Of a stretch of DNA of 64,000 nt, positions 36,134 to 45,813 are shown piece after piece. This DNA is from GCA-003244245 sp050699595 (lineage in GTDB: Bacteria > Actinomycetota > Actinomycetes > Mycobacteriales > Pseudonocardiaceae): contig JBOHFI010000019.1 of the NCBI GenBank assembly GCA_050699595.1, positions 19,791 to 83,790 on the forward strand, given 5' to 3'. Under the pieces are notes generated by a model that had not been told where the DNA came from, did no database searches, and worked only from the letters and a program-made list of their open reading frames with translations. Positions within the stretch are counted from its first letter, which is position 1, and every line of letters starts with the position of its first letter. A program made the position numbers and the translations under genes.

Positions 36134-39100
36134 GTGACTGCCTTCAGGACCCGCCACCCGGCTCCCGGGCACCGCCACGGCTCGGGCGGACGCCGCCTGG
36201 TCGTGGGTACCGCCCGGGTCCTGGGGCGCCTGGTGCAGGGCCTGGCGGCTGTGGCGGCGCTGGTCGCGCTGGTCGCCGCGCTGCCCTGGGCGCTGTGGCA
36301 CTACATCGGCTGGCCGCTAACCGATCACCTCCCTACCGCCGATGAGATGCAGGCGGTGCTGCTGGGCCCGCTGAGCACCCCACTGCTGCTGGACGTGTTG
36401 GAGTGCCTGTGCTGGATCACCTGGGTGGCGTTCGTGATCGACGTGGCCCGCTGTGTCGGGGCGGCGGTGCGAGGCCTGCGGTGGCCCGAGCTGCAGCTCG
36501 GCGGGCCGGTGCACGCCGTCGCCGCGATCCTCGTCGGTGTCATCGTGGTCTCCCTGCTGGGCAACCGCAGCCCCTCGGCCGCCGCAGCGGGGATCACCGA
36601 GATCAGCGGCGGACACGGCGGACTCGTCGCGACGGCTCCCGCGGCCAACCCCGCGCCACCGCACGCACGGCCGATCGCGATGGTGCACACCACCACTGCC
36701 ACGGCCGCCGTGGCAGCGCCTCGGCCCGACGTTACCGCGCTCCAGGGCGGGGGCACCGTGGTGGTGCGCGCAGCGCACAACGGAATCCACGACACGCTCT
36801 CGCGGATCGCCGCGCGCACGCTGAGCGATGCCAGGCGCTGGCCGGAGATCTACGAAGCGAATAAGGGCAAGCCCCAACCCAACGGAGGCACGCTCACCAA
36901 CCCGAACCTCATCTTTCCCGGTGAACGGCTCACCCTGCCGACCTCGAGCTTGCCGGCCCCGGCGACCGGCGGCGATCACCAGGTCGCACCACCCACCGTG
37001 CCGGCGCCACCGCCGCCGCGCTCGGCGCTGATGCCGCCGCCGTCCTCGACACCTACCTCACCCACGCACTCGGCGCGCCAGTTCCCACCCGCGACCGCGC
37101 TGCGGGCCACTTCCGTCCCTTCTGCGGCCCCAGAGCCCGAGACGGGCACCATCCCAGGCTCTGGGCCGGGCATCGGGTGGGAGCCGGGCGTGTTCGTCGG
37201 TCTGGGCCTGGCCGCTGCCATCAGCGCCGCGGTGATGATGGCCCGTCGCCGCTACCGGGGTTCCTACCGGCCCGGCAGTGGCCGCCGGGATGACCTCCCC
37301 GTGGCACCGGTGGTCTACCAACTGCGGCTGGTGCATCTACGCGCCGAACACGCCGACACCCACCCGGACAGCGACCTGGACGACGCCGAGCGCGGTCGGT
37401 GGGCCGCCCCGCCTGTGCTGGTCATCGGGGACGCGCACGACCCGGATACCGCGCCCGACGGTGAGGGCGAGGTGCGGGCGGCACCGGGGCTGGGCGTGCG
37501 CGACGGGCGGGAGATCGCTCTGGATCTGGCCGTGGCCCGCGGGCTGGGGTTGGCCGGTGCGGGGGCGTGCGGAGCGGCCCGAGCACTGCTGCTGGCGATA
37601 CTGGTCCCCACGCACCCGCCCACCCAGCCGTCGGCGGGAGCGAGGGTGATCGTGCCCGTCGAGGATCTCAGTCTGGTGCTGGGACCTGAGCACGTTCGCG
37701 GTCAGCGGCCGGCAGCGTTGCGAGTGGTGGCCGACCTCGATGCCGCGCTCGACGAGCTGGAAGCCCAGACCCTCGCTCGCGCCCGGCAACACGACCCGGC
37801 TGCGGCGGCGTGGCCCGTGATGGCGCTGGTGGCCCGCCCGCCAGCGGAGAACACACAGCGATTGCAGGCGGTGCTGGACAACGGCGCCCACCTCGGGCTG
37901 GTGGGCGTGCTACTGGGCCAGTGGCGTCCCGGGGTCAGCGCCTACATCCGAGCCGACGGCACCGTCTCAGCGACCAGCCCCGGTCCGGGGCAAGCGCTGC
38001 TCGGAACCCGGATGTTCCGCATGCCCGAAGCTGAGACCGCCGACCTGCTCGCGCTGCTGCACCACGCCCAACCCGACACACCCGACCCCACGCCCACCGC
38101 ACACGACCACCCGACACCGCCGCTGGTCCAGGCGCGCCGGACCGGCGGCTCGCCACCCCCGGCCGGGAACGCGCCCACCACCCTCGATGCACGCGATGGC
38201 GACGTCATCGACGACTCCACGTTGGAAGTCGCCGGGATTCCCCGCGCCCAACCCGAGGGCATCGGCCCACGCCTGGTGCCCGATCTGGCGCCGCATCGTG
38301 AACCCGGACCCGCGCCGCTCCACACCAGCCCCGACGGCCGCCAACCCCACCACGGGCCCGACGGCGAGCCCACCGAACAGAGCAGAACCGCGCCCCGGCG
38401 CCCTCCGGCGGCGCCCGGCGACACGTCAGGTCAGCGCGACACCCTCGCCACACCGATCACCCTGAGCGTGATGGGTCGCCCCCGGGTGCACTGGACACCC
38501 GGACCCGCAGGTGAGACCACCGAGGGCGGTGCCGCGGCGGAGGCCACCGTGCGGGACATCACCGCAGCGTTCCCGCCGCGGCAGCGGGAGTTGCTGGTGT
38601 TCCTCGCGCTGCATCCCGATGGCGTGCACCGCGACCCGCTGGTGGCCGCGCTCTGGGAGACCAACCCACCCGAGCGGCCCACCAACGCCCTGAACACCGC
38701 GCTGTCGCGGCTGCGGCGCGCGCTCAGCCAAGCGACCGGCGGCGCCATCGGCGACATCATCACCATCGGGGAAGGCCGCTACCAACTTGACACCAGCCTC
38801 GTCGAGGTCGACTACTGGCGCTTCAGCAACGCGGTGACCGCACGACGAGCGGCGGCCAACGACAGCGAGCGGATCACCGCCTACGAGCGGATCGTGGACC
38901 GCTACGGCGGGTGCCTCGCCGAGGGCATGGACACCGAGTGGATCGACGCCGCCCGTGAAGCCACCCGCCGCGACGCGATCGACGCCGTCGCCGCGCTGGC
39001 CCGAGCCCTCGTCGACTCCGACCCCCAGCACACCCTCGACCTGCTGGAAACCGCGCGAGCGTTCGACCCGCACAACGAGCTGCTCTACCGCGACATCATG

Positions 39101-39316
39101 CGCCTGCAGGAACGGCTCGGGCACCTCGACGCGATCCCGCGCACGCTGACCCTGCTCACCACTCGCCTCGCCGAAATCGACGAGACACCCACACCGCAGG
39201 CCCTCGGGCTGGCCACGCGCCTGCAACAGCGCCACGACGCTGTGGGCGCCGACACCCGCACACCCGGCCGGCACGATCCCCGGGGTGACCGACGTGACAC
39301 CGCCGTGGTGAGCTGA
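36134..39316 (+). CDS. Membrane LysM / BTAD-domain protein of the Tad locus
   Basis: A 1060-residue protein: two or three N-terminal membrane helices (to about 150), a LysM-like domain (DTLSRIAARTLSDARRW, about 218-275), a Pro-rich spacer, a further membrane helix (VFVGLGLAAAISAAVMM, about 357) and a long cytosolic region. The C-terminus has a winged helix (HPDGVHRDPLVAALWE, then ALNTALSRLRRAL) and a bacterial transcriptional activation (BTAD) domain. LysM binds peptidoglycan, so the protein could link wall status to transcription; that is inference. This architecture closes many actinomycete tad loci. It ends the operon. Confidence 0.82.
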   Translation: MTAFRTRHPAPGHRHGSGGRRLVVGTARVLGRLVQGLAAVAALVALVAALPWALWHYIGWPLTDHLPTADEMQAVLLGPLSTPLLLDVLECLCWITWVAFVIDVARCVGAAVRGLRWPELQLGGPVHAVAAILVGVIVVSLLGNRSPSAAAAGITEISGGHGGLVATAPAANPAPPHARPIAMVHTTTATAAVAAPRPDVTALQGGGTVVVRAAHNGIHDTLSRIAARTLSDARRWPEIYEANKGKPQPNGGTLTNPNLIFPGERLTLPTSSLPAPATGGDHQVAPPTVPAPPPPRSALMPPPSSTPTSPTHSARQFPPATALRATSVPSAAPEPETGTIPGSGPGIGWEPGVFVGLGLAAAISAAVMMARRRYRGSYRPGSGRRDDLPVAPVVYQLRLVHLRAEHADTHPDSDLDDAERGRWAAPPVLVIGDAHDPDTAPDGEGEVRAAPGLGVRDGREIALDLAVARGLGLAGAGACGAARALLLAILVPTHPPTQPSAGARVIVPVEDLSLVLGPEHVRGQRPAALRVVADLDAALDELEAQTLARARQHDPAAAAWPVMALVARPPAENTQRLQAVLDNGAHLGLVGVLLGQWRPGVSAYIRADGTVSATSPGPGQALLGTRMFRMPEAETADLLALLHHAQPDTPDPTPTAHDHPTPPLVQARRTGGSPPPAGNAPTTLDARDGDVIDDSTLEVAGIPRAQPEGIGPRLVPDLAPHREPGPAPLHTSPDGRQPHHGPDGEPTEQSRTAPRRPPAAPGDTSGQRDTLATPITLSVMGRPRVHWTPGPAGETTEGGAAAEATVRDITAAFPPRQRELLVFLALHPDGVHRDPLVAALWETNPPERPTNALNTALSRLRRALSQATGGAIGDIITIGEGRYQLDTSLVEVDYWRFSNAVTARRAAANDSERITAYERIVDRYGGCLAEGMDTEWIDAAREATRRDAIDAVAALARALVDSDPQHTLDLLETARAFDPHNELLYRDIMRLQERLGHLDAIPRTLTLLTTRLAEIDETPTPQALGLATRLQQRHDAVGADTRTPGRHDPRGDRRDTAVVS

Positions 39317-39329
39317 GCACCCCGAGCCC

Positions 39330-39663
39330 GACCGCGAGCCCCGGAACCTGCGGGGTCAACGAGTAGCAGAAACCTTCGGCGGAAACCTCCCAGTTTCTCG
39401 TCGCGGATCAACAACCCCTCGGCCGTCATCTTCTCCAACGCCCGCGCCAGAATGCTATCGTGCGGGACAGTGAGTTTTCCCGACCATTCCCGCCCGACAG
39501 AATACGAACGAATCGCGCGGAGAATCTCGACCCGCCGCATCGGTCCGCCGGCCAGGGTAAGCGGGATCGGCGACACCCACTTATCACAGAATAAGCGCAG
39601 CAGGTCATACTAGTACAGATCCCGCAGGAACCCCCTGCCATCCTTTATCGTGATCTTCTCCAT
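39330..39663 (-). pseudogene. HxlR-like winged-helix regulator with nonsense codon and frameshift
   Basis: Reading left from ATG 39663, the frame gives MEKITIKDGRGFLRDLY, then TAG at 39610-39612, then YDLLRLFCDKWVSPIPL and winged-helix sequence to EGLLIRDEKLGGF. The expected family ending YSLTP appears in another frame (39317-39350). So there is one amber codon (a Gln CAG would fit) and one frameshift. The CDKW...L and YSLTP parts resemble HxlR regulators. It is probably dead. Confidence 0.7.
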
Positions 39664-40042
39664 GATCCCGCCCCCCCATTTCCTGGCCCACGCACCATCC
39701 TCGCCGCGGCGGCTCACACCAGCAGCAGCCGCCCAGTCGGGGCAGTGATGCGCCAGCGCAGCTACTTTCGGTTATAAATTCGGAGATCACGTACGCATAC
39801 AGTGACTTCCGTTGGGGGTGCACACGGAGGATCACCGGGGGGATCAACCGGGGGTACCGGTTAGAGCACCACCCCCAGCGCTCGGCGAAGTCGCAGCGCA
39901 GGCCGGCCGCAAGGGGATCCGCTGGTATCCCAGACTCGCTTGGCCACAAGCGGAAAGGTGACATCGGGCCGGGGCCGGTGGTCGGGCTACTCGACGGTCC
40001 CGCGGTCCGGGGATTCTGCCCCCCTATCATCCCTTCACTGAA
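39664..40042. other. Intergenic, nothing identified
   Basis: AT-richer than the surroundings at 39740-39800, which suggests promoter sequence for the leftward HxlR pseudogene, but no clear boxes were found. Confidence 0.35.
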
Positions 40043-40331
40043 CTACCCCGGGTTCGTAGCGACTCGTTGTCGGATAAGCCTGATCAGGTCGCCCAGCTCG
40101 TACAGATCCTGGTACTCGACCGGTGGCCCGCCTCCGGTCGATCGACGTTTGCTGCACCAATTCGCCCATGTCGCAGTGGTCGCGTCGACCTTCTCCAAAT
40201 AGTATGCCACAGCCCGCGTGGTTTATCAACTCGGTCTCGCGCGGGCCTATCGTGGATTCCGCGAAGTCCCCGTCGAGTGCGTCACCGACGCGCCGTGGAA
40301 AAGAGTCACGACAAATGTCCTGTAGGGCCAT
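40043..40331 (-). pseudogene. Possible frameshifted small gene
   Basis: On the minus strand a frame from ATG 40331 (MALQDICRDSFPRR to ETELINHAG) appears to continue in another frame (VAYYLEKVDATTATWANW, then VEYQDLYELGDLIRLIRQ, stop at 40043). Both pieces look protein-like and joining them gives a plausible protein of about 95 residues. I do not recognise it. The second half alone (GTG 40210) would give 55 residues. Confidence 0.4.
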
Positions 40332-40447
40332 TGAGATCCGGTGGGATCCAGCTATATTGGACATGTCACCGGGTAACCGGAAACCCCACCGAATGACCCA
40401 CCCGGCGCGAGTCATGCCTTTCGCGCCCGTTGAATCCGGAGGTCACC

Positions 40448-40933
40448 ATGACACCCGAACACCGCGGCGAACTGGTCTCGCGGGCGCGCGGCGCCTCCCG
40501 CCGGGCGCACGAGGCCGACCGTGACCATTTCCCGGCCCGCTACCAGGACTGGCCCCGCTGGGAGCGGCGGGCGCGCCAGGGCCGCGCGCTGGCCGCCGCG
40601 CTGGGTGTGCCGGTCGACCAAGTCAGCGTGACCGACGACCCGCAGCGGGTCTACGGCACGGTACCCGGGAACCTGCTGATCGTCACCGACCCAGGCGACG
40701 AGCACCAGTGGCGGTTCGTGCCCGACCTCGGCGCGGCCGAGTCGTGGCTGCTGCTGGACGAGTGCCCAGACTGCGGCGCCACCGTGCCGATCACCCGGGT
40801 CGCCGCGTTGGCCGATCTCGGTGCCTACCTCGATAGCGAGGACCCCGACTACGACCCCACCGAGGGCTGCCCCGAGGAATTCCACACCGACCCCGCCCAC
40901 CACCCCGCCTGCGGACTGACCACCCACCCCTGA
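40448..40933 (+). CDS. Conserved hypothetical protein with CxxC
   Basis: A 161-residue acidic protein. The N-terminal half is helical (HRGELVSRARGASRRAHEA). The C-terminal half has WLLLDECPDCGATVPITRV, followed by a further Cys (EGCPEEFH) and His/Cys near the end, which may bind zinc. Proteins with this signature occur widely in actinomycetes near primase-like and regulatory genes; function unknown. GGAGGT precedes the ATG. Confidence 0.7.
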   Translation: MTPEHRGELVSRARGASRRAHEADRDHFPARYQDWPRWERRARQGRALAAALGVPVDQVSVTDDPQRVYGTVPGNLLIVTDPGDEHQWRFVPDLGAAESWLLLDECPDCGATVPITRVAALADLGAYLDSEDPDYDPTEGCPEEFHTDPAHHPACGLTTHP

Positions 40934-40961
40934 CCCGCACCGCTCGTGAGGAAGTACCGCG

Positions 40962-41999
40962 ATGACTACCACCCAGCCCACCACGACGCTCCCGCCGAGC
41001 GGTCTACCCGCCTTGCTGGTCACCCGCAGCGCCACGCTGGCCGCCACCGTGCAGCGGCTGACCGAACCGGGCCAGCCGCTGTTGGTGATCGCCCCGGACC
41101 AGCTGCCCGATGCCGGGTGGGCGCGTTGCCCGCTGATCCTCATCGACGCCGACACCGCGCCCGAGACCACGGCCCTGGTGGACACCAGCCTGGGCACGCG
41201 CAAACCGGTGCTGCTCTCAGCGCGCCCGGACACCACCGCGAACCTGTGGCGTGTGGGGGTCGCGCTGCGCGCCGAACACGTCGCGTGCCTACCGGATGCC
41301 ACTGACTGGTTGCGCGACCGACTGCGCGCCGCGACCCGCGACAACACCCTGGTGATCACCGTCCTCGACGTGTGCGACGGCCCACATGGCACCGCACTCG
41401 CCACCGCGCTGGCCACCGCCTCGTGCGCGGCGCGGCGCGACACCCTGCTAGCCACCACCACCACCAGCCGCCACCACGACGCGGTGCCTGGCCTGCTCGA
41501 CGCACTGCCCGCGACCCGTCCCGCCGCTGGTCACGGGCAACTGCTGCTGCTGAGCCACGACCCAGACGCACCCCAGGTCTCAGCTCAGGAGATCCACGGC
41601 ATGCTCGCCCACGCCCGAGCGGGCGACACCCTGATCATCGACGCGTCCGCGGCGGACACCGACGCCGCCCGCGCCGCCACCGCGCTGGCCGACCTCACCC
41701 TGCTGGTCCTCGGCCCGCTGGCCACCCAGCTCGACGCCCTCCGCGCCACCACTCACACCGTCGCCCAGCTCGCCGGGCACGCGCACCGACTCGGGCTCGC
41801 CCTCGCCGAGCAGCGCCCCTGCCGCACCCCCGCCAGCGCACTCGCCGACAACCTCGCCGACGTCGCCGCGCACGCCGGGTGGACCGCTCCACTGCCCACC
41901 CACACTTGGTGCGATGACCCCGCCTCAGGCAGCACCGCACTGCTCGACCTCGCCCGGTCCCTGCTGCGCACGCAGCTCACCCCGCCCCGCCCCACCTGA
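40962..41999 (+). CDS. Ssd/CpaE-like septum-site-type protein, degenerate P-loop
   Basis: A 345-residue protein of the actinobacterial Ssd (Rv3660c-like) group. A receiver-like N-terminal half (LLVTRSATLAATVQRL, LILIDADTAPE) is followed by a MinD/ParA-like half. The P-loop position reads VLDVCDGPHGTALA, with no Walker lysine, so nucleotide hydrolysis is doubtful. Family members sit next to tad genes and affect septation or secretion placement. ATG 40962 has GAGGAAG. It is downstream of, but not contiguous with, the Tad operon. Confidence 0.7.
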   Translation: MTTTQPTTTLPPSGLPALLVTRSATLAATVQRLTEPGQPLLVIAPDQLPDAGWARCPLILIDADTAPETTALVDTSLGTRKPVLLSARPDTTANLWRVGVALRAEHVACLPDATDWLRDRLRAATRDNTLVITVLDVCDGPHGTALATALATASCAARRDTLLATTTTSRHHDAVPGLLDALPATRPAAGHGQLLLLSHDPDAPQVSAQEIHGMLAHARAGDTLIIDASAADTDAARAATALADLTLLVLGPLATQLDALRATTHTVAQLAGHAHRLGLALAEQRPCRTPASALADNLADVAAHAGWTAPLPTHTWCDDPASGSTALLDLARSLLRTQLTPPRPT

Positions 42000-42033
42000 G
42001 CCCGCGCCGCACCACGACCAGGAGGAAGCGTTC

Positions 42034-42722
42034 ATGCTCTCCACAACAGAACACACCTGGGAGGTGTTGACCATGACCAGCGATCACGCCGACTTCTACC
42101 TCGGCACCGGCCCCGACGCCGTGTGGCTCGGGTCGGTGGCCGACCTCGGAGGTCCCGTCGAAGTGGCGGTCGAACCGATCGGCCTCACGGCGCGCGGGGT
42201 CGATCTGCTCACCGCCACGCATCCCGCGCTCTACCGGGACCTGGTGACCCAAGTTCCTCGCCGACAACCGTGAGGCCGGCCACGCGCTGACCGCCACCCC
42301 GGCCCAGGGGTGGCCGTGGCGACAGGCGACCAGTGTCGGCTGGTACGCCTACAGCTTCGCCTTCGGCCGCGTGCGAGTGTCCTACCGGGGTGGCCCGTGG
42401 TTCGTCCCCGACCCGCGCCATTCCGACGGCGGGGTCGAGGCCGCCGCCGGCCCGGACGCCGAGCTGCCGATCATGCGCACCGACGAACCGCGCACCGTGA
42501 CCGCCAACGTGCCCTTCCGTGGGATGCCGGTGCCGGTGACCGCCACGCTCCCGCCCGTGTCGGACACCTATCTCGCCCAGCGGGTCGATGCCGCCCTAGT
42601 GATCGCAGACGCCGTGAAGATCGTCACCGGCCGTCGCGTGCCACTCGCCGACCTCACCACCACCCCGATCCGCTCCCTCATGCTCAGTCTGATGCACCCC
42701 GGCCCAGGCCCTGACCTAATGG
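42034..42722 (+). pseudogene. Hypothetical gene with a one-base frameshift
   Basis: The first 70 or so residues from ATG 42034 (AGGAGG site) read FYLGTGPDAVWLGSVADL to LYRDLVTQ. The protein then continues one frame over as FLADNREAGHALTATPAQ, WPWRQATSVGWYAYSFAF and further to about LMLSLMHPG. Taking one A out of the pair at 42251-42252 restores TQFLADN. I do not know the family. Its end is unclear because the second frame runs past the start of the next small gene. It is probably either a sequencing error or a recent mutation. Confidence 0.7.
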
Positions 42723-42941
42723 GTGCTGACGAAGGACACCCTGCGCGCCCACGAGCGCGTCGCGACCGCCGTACAGAAGCTCCTCACCGCCGATCGGTAT
42801 GCCCAGGGCAACAACCCCGGCTACGCCGCCACCCTGCTCACCCAGGCCGCCACCGTCGCCTGCCAAGCGGTCAGCGCCCACCGTCCACCGTCCTGTCCCC
42901 TCAATCGACGAGTGCGCGTAATTCATCATAGCATCAGATAG
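42723..42941 (+). CDS. Small helical protein, 3' end possibly altered
   Basis: A 72-residue protein from GTG 42723: TKDTLRAHERVATAVQKLL, then NNPGYAATLLTQAATVACQA. It is helical and plausible, but from about residue 56 (PPSCPLNRRVRVIHH) the composition changes abruptly, suggesting a recombination junction near 42890. Function unknown. Confidence 0.5.
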   Translation: MLTKDTLRAHERVATAVQKLLTADRYAQGNNPGYAATLLTQAATVACQAVSAHRPPSCPLNRRVRVIHHSIR

Positions 42942-43503
42942 AGCGCTCCGATACGAACTCTCCACACGTTCCAGCGTTGAGCCCGCCGTCACAATACCGC
43001 GCATTGGAAACAACTTTCCGAATCTTTCCCGGGATATCGTCGAGCGAGGCAGCGGATGTTACGGCCCGTTCGGGGCTGGTGATCGGTACACAAGCAGGGC
43101 CATGAGAGACGCGTATGGGGTCATGCCTTTCTTCTCGCTGGTTTCGATGCGCCACAACCCAGAGGGTTTCCGCGCCCCGATCGAGATTGTGCGCTGTGGT
43201 GTGAGCTTGCCCTGGCGCTGACGGGTTCAACCACGCCCGGTGTACGGGTTGATGTCAAACGCGCCCTGGTGTTCGACCCCAGCCGGTGTCGCCCGTCAAC
43301 CGCGGTGACAGCCACCACCAACTATAGCGATCAGACACAAGGGCGCGGAAAACAAGAAGGCTTTTTGTTGCCACGAGGGTTGACTTCCCACCCTGAAGGA
43401 AGCGTCCATAGACCGGTAGCCCCATCCACCGGCAGCGCCCCGGGGGCTACCCCCCGGGGGCATAACCATCCATCCAGCGCCACTCACCGTGAAAGAGGTC
43501 GCC
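42942..43503. other. About 560 bp with no supported gene
   Basis: Lower GC than the neighbours in 42940-43110. A minus-strand frame (42934-43230) and a 39-codon plus-strand frame at 43102 are open, but neither has a ribosome site or a recognisable product. The right end holds the hairpin at 43437-43461 and the leader of the 43504 gene. Confidence 0.4.
43437..43461. repeat. GC-rich inverted repeat in leader of 43504 gene
   Basis: gccccggggg (43437-43446) and its complement (about 43451-43461) with a short loop form a very stable hairpin about 45 bases before the ATG. It may be a terminator of upstream transcription or a leader structure. Confidence 0.5.
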
Positions 43504-44238
43504 ATGCCCAGCGCAAATGCCAACGCCCCCACCCACCGCAGCGTCTCGGCGCTGCAGGCCGTGCCCGACCCCACCCCTGTCGTCGCGGGACGCACCGTCA
43601 CCGAGGACAAGCTGTGGGCTGCCCTGCACGCCCACCCCGCCGGCACCACCAGCGACCTCGCCGCCCACGCGGGCATCGGCCACTCCACCGCCGGGAAGAT
43701 CCTCGCCGCCTGGGCCACCGACGGCAGCGCCACCCGCACCCCCGGACCCACCCAAGCCGGGCGACGCGCCGCAGATACGTGGACGATCACCGACACCACC
43801 CAGGACCACGTCACCGAGCCCACCCTCACTGACCAGCCGGACCGCGAGACCATCAGCACAGCACCCGACACCGACGCCGGCATCACCGGTGACACGGATA
43901 CTGAGGAGATCAAGACCAGCGACCCGGGCACAGCGGAGCAGCCCGCCACGCCAGCCGCCCCCACGGGCACCGGCGTCACTGCATCCAACGACAAGGCGGT
44001 ACCAGCACAGACCACGCGGCTGGGCAAGGGCGCACTGCGCGGTATGGTCGAGGATTACCTCACCGAGCGCCCCGAGCAGCAATTCAGCCCCAGCGCGATA
44101 GGCAAAGCACTCGGACGTTCCTCCGGCGCGGTCGCCAACGCCCTGGAGAAACTCGTCGCCGACGGTTACGCGATCCAGACCCAGGACAAGCCCAAGCGGT
44201 TCACCGCCAAGGCAACCCCCGCGTCCGCCCTCGGCTAG
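43504..44238 (+). CDS. Protein with two winged-helix domains
   Basis: A 244-residue protein with two similar DNA-binding modules. Residues 30-85 have EDKLWAALHAHPAGTTSDLAA, then GIGHSTAGKILAAW. Residues 178-240 have RGMVEDYLTERP, then SPSAIGKALGRSSGAVANAL and LVADGYAIQ. The acidic, Thr/Asp-rich linker between them is probably flexible. MarR/LexA-like helix-turn-helix pairs of this type are common in actinomycetes and their targets are unknown. ATG 43504 follows an AGAGGT site; GTG 43489 is less likely. Confidence 0.75.
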   Translation: MPSANANAPTHRSVSALQAVPDPTPVVAGRTVTEDKLWAALHAHPAGTTSDLAAHAGIGHSTAGKILAAWATDGSATRTPGPTQAGRRAADTWTITDTTQDHVTEPTLTDQPDRETISTAPDTDAGITGDTDTEEIKTSDPGTAEQPATPAAPTGTGVTASNDKAVPAQTTRLGKGALRGMVEDYLTERPEQQFSPSAIGKALGRSSGAVANALEKLVADGYAIQTQDKPKRFTAKATPASALG

Positions 44239-44395
44239 CCCACACTCCCTGGCCCGCTCGCCGCTCACGAATAATTAGCTGATTGGCGCTGCCCGGGGAC
44301 GACGGGATGCGACGCACCTCACCACCAGCGACCCTTACCCGCCCAGTACCCTCGCCAAGCAAGGCGCCCTATCCCCCCTGTAGGAGGTGTCAGCC

Positions 44396-45604
44396 GTGCC
44401 TGACATGCCGACCGGTGCCCTCGTCCGGCTGTATCGCATCCAACGGCGGATGAGCACGGTCTCGCTGGCCACGCATGCCGGTATCACGGTGCGCTACCTG
44501 GAGATGATCGAGGCCGACAGCAAGACACCCTCGCTGCCGGTGCTGCGCAAGCTAGCGAAGGTGCTGGGTGTGCGTACCTCGGCCCTGGTGGGTGAAGCAC
44601 CGAGCGAGGACCACGAAGGGCCGGTGAACCCCCGGCTGGCCGAGGTGGAACGGGCGCTGTTCACCTACCGCTCCCTGGCGCTCACCGATCCCGGACAGTT
44701 CCCCACGTTGGAGGAGTTGGGTGAGCAGATCAGCGCCGCCAAGCAAGCCTGGTATACGTCACCGAGCAAGTACAGTGATGCCCTGCGGGTGCTTCCGGAT
44801 CTGATCGTCAACAGTGAGCGAGCCGTGTATGAATACGGTCGCTCAGCCCAAGCCTGCCGCCAGATCTCAGAGCTGTACCAACTGGCTCGGCAGGTGTTGA
44901 AGCACCTCGGGCGAGTCGACCTCGGCGGTATGGTGTCCGACCGGGCCATGCGCTACGCCGAGGAGACCGAAGACCCGCTCCTGATCGCGGCCGCTACCTG
45001 GAGCCTCGGCCATGCCATGCTGTCGGATGACATGCCAGCCGGGTCGCTGGAGGTCGCCATGAAGGGCCGCGAGGCGCTGGAGCCGTTGCTGCCGGACGGG
45101 ACGCCTGAGCTTTTTTCCCTCTACGGTGGCTTGCTGTTGCTGGGGGCCATCGCGTCACTGCGTACCGGTGACCCGTGGCGGGCGCGTGAGCTGCTGCGGG
45201 AACCAGCTCACAGAGCCGCCCTGCGGGTTGGCGAGGGGCACAACTACCACCAGACGGTGTTCGGGCCCACCAATGTGGCTATCCACATGGTCAGCGTCGA
45301 ACACGAGCAGGGTGAGATATCCGAAGCATTGCGCCTCGCAGACAACGTGGATATCTCCCAGATCCCATCACTGGAGCGGCAGACCTCACACCTGTACCAG
45401 GTCGCTCAATGCTATGGCTGCCGGAGCAATGATGCGGCCGTCTTTGTGCATCTGAAGATGGCGGAACGGCTGTGTCCGCAAGACTTCCAGCATAACAATT
45501 ACTGGGGCGCCCGCAGCATGGTCAGCACCCTCGTGAAGCGCGCCAAGCCGTCGTATGCCGGCGAGGTGCGGGAGTTCGCTGGGCGGATCGGCCTGCTGGA
45601 CTGA
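44396..45604 (+). CDS. XRE/TPR transcriptional regulator
   Basis: A 402-residue protein. The N-terminal XRE domain (VRLYRIQRRMSTVSLATHAG, then ITVRYLEMIEADSKTPS) covers residues 10-60, and the rest is a long TPR-like helical region (e.g. DPWRARELLREPAHRAALRV). This resembles the actinomycete regulators that control morphology, plasmid functions or peptide sensing. GTG 44396 has AGGAGG at ideal spacing. A strong terminator follows at 45629. Confidence 0.85.
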   Translation: MPDMPTGALVRLYRIQRRMSTVSLATHAGITVRYLEMIEADSKTPSLPVLRKLAKVLGVRTSALVGEAPSEDHEGPVNPRLAEVERALFTYRSLALTDPGQFPTLEELGEQISAAKQAWYTSPSKYSDALRVLPDLIVNSERAVYEYGRSAQACRQISELYQLARQVLKHLGRVDLGGMVSDRAMRYAEETEDPLLIAAATWSLGHAMLSDDMPAGSLEVAMKGREALEPLLPDGTPELFSLYGGLLLLGAIASLRTGDPWRARELLREPAHRAALRVGEGHNYHQTVFGPTNVAIHMVSVEHEQGEISEALRLADNVDISQIPSLERQTSHLYQVAQCYGCRSNDAAVFVHLKMAERLCPQDFQHNNYWGARSMVSTLVKRAKPSYAGEVREFAGRIGLLD

Positions 45605-45628
45605 CAGCCACTTTCCCATCGATGTACT

Positions 45629-45666
45629 GAATGAGCGGGGCGCATCACGCTGCGCTCCGCTCATTC
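45629..45666 (+). terminator. Rho-independent-type terminator
   Basis: A 16-bp stem (gaatgagcggggcgca against tgcgctccgctcattc, one G-U pair) with a 6-base loop, 25 bases after the XRE/TPR stop. It is the most convincing hairpin in the window. Confidence 0.8.
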
Positions 45667-45813
45667 GCCTGTCCGGATAGCGTGAGCAGGCGAACTGACC
45701 GTTCGGGAAGGGCGTGTTTCGTTTCCGCCGGTTTGCTCGACGTTAGCGTCCCCGCATGGCCCCAGGGTCGGGATGTACGGGATACCCCAGCGCACGGTTG
45801 GTGCCGTTGCCAG

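Noticed and set aside
39610..39612. TAG as a recoded codon
   Set aside because: The same gene also carries a frameshift, so it is a pseudogene.
43102..43221. A 39-codon plus-strand gene with several Met residues
   Set aside because: No ribosome site and no neighbour support.
42934..43230. Minus-strand frame of 98 codons
   Set aside because: No ribosome site, no domain, and it lies in a low-GC spacer that looks non-coding.
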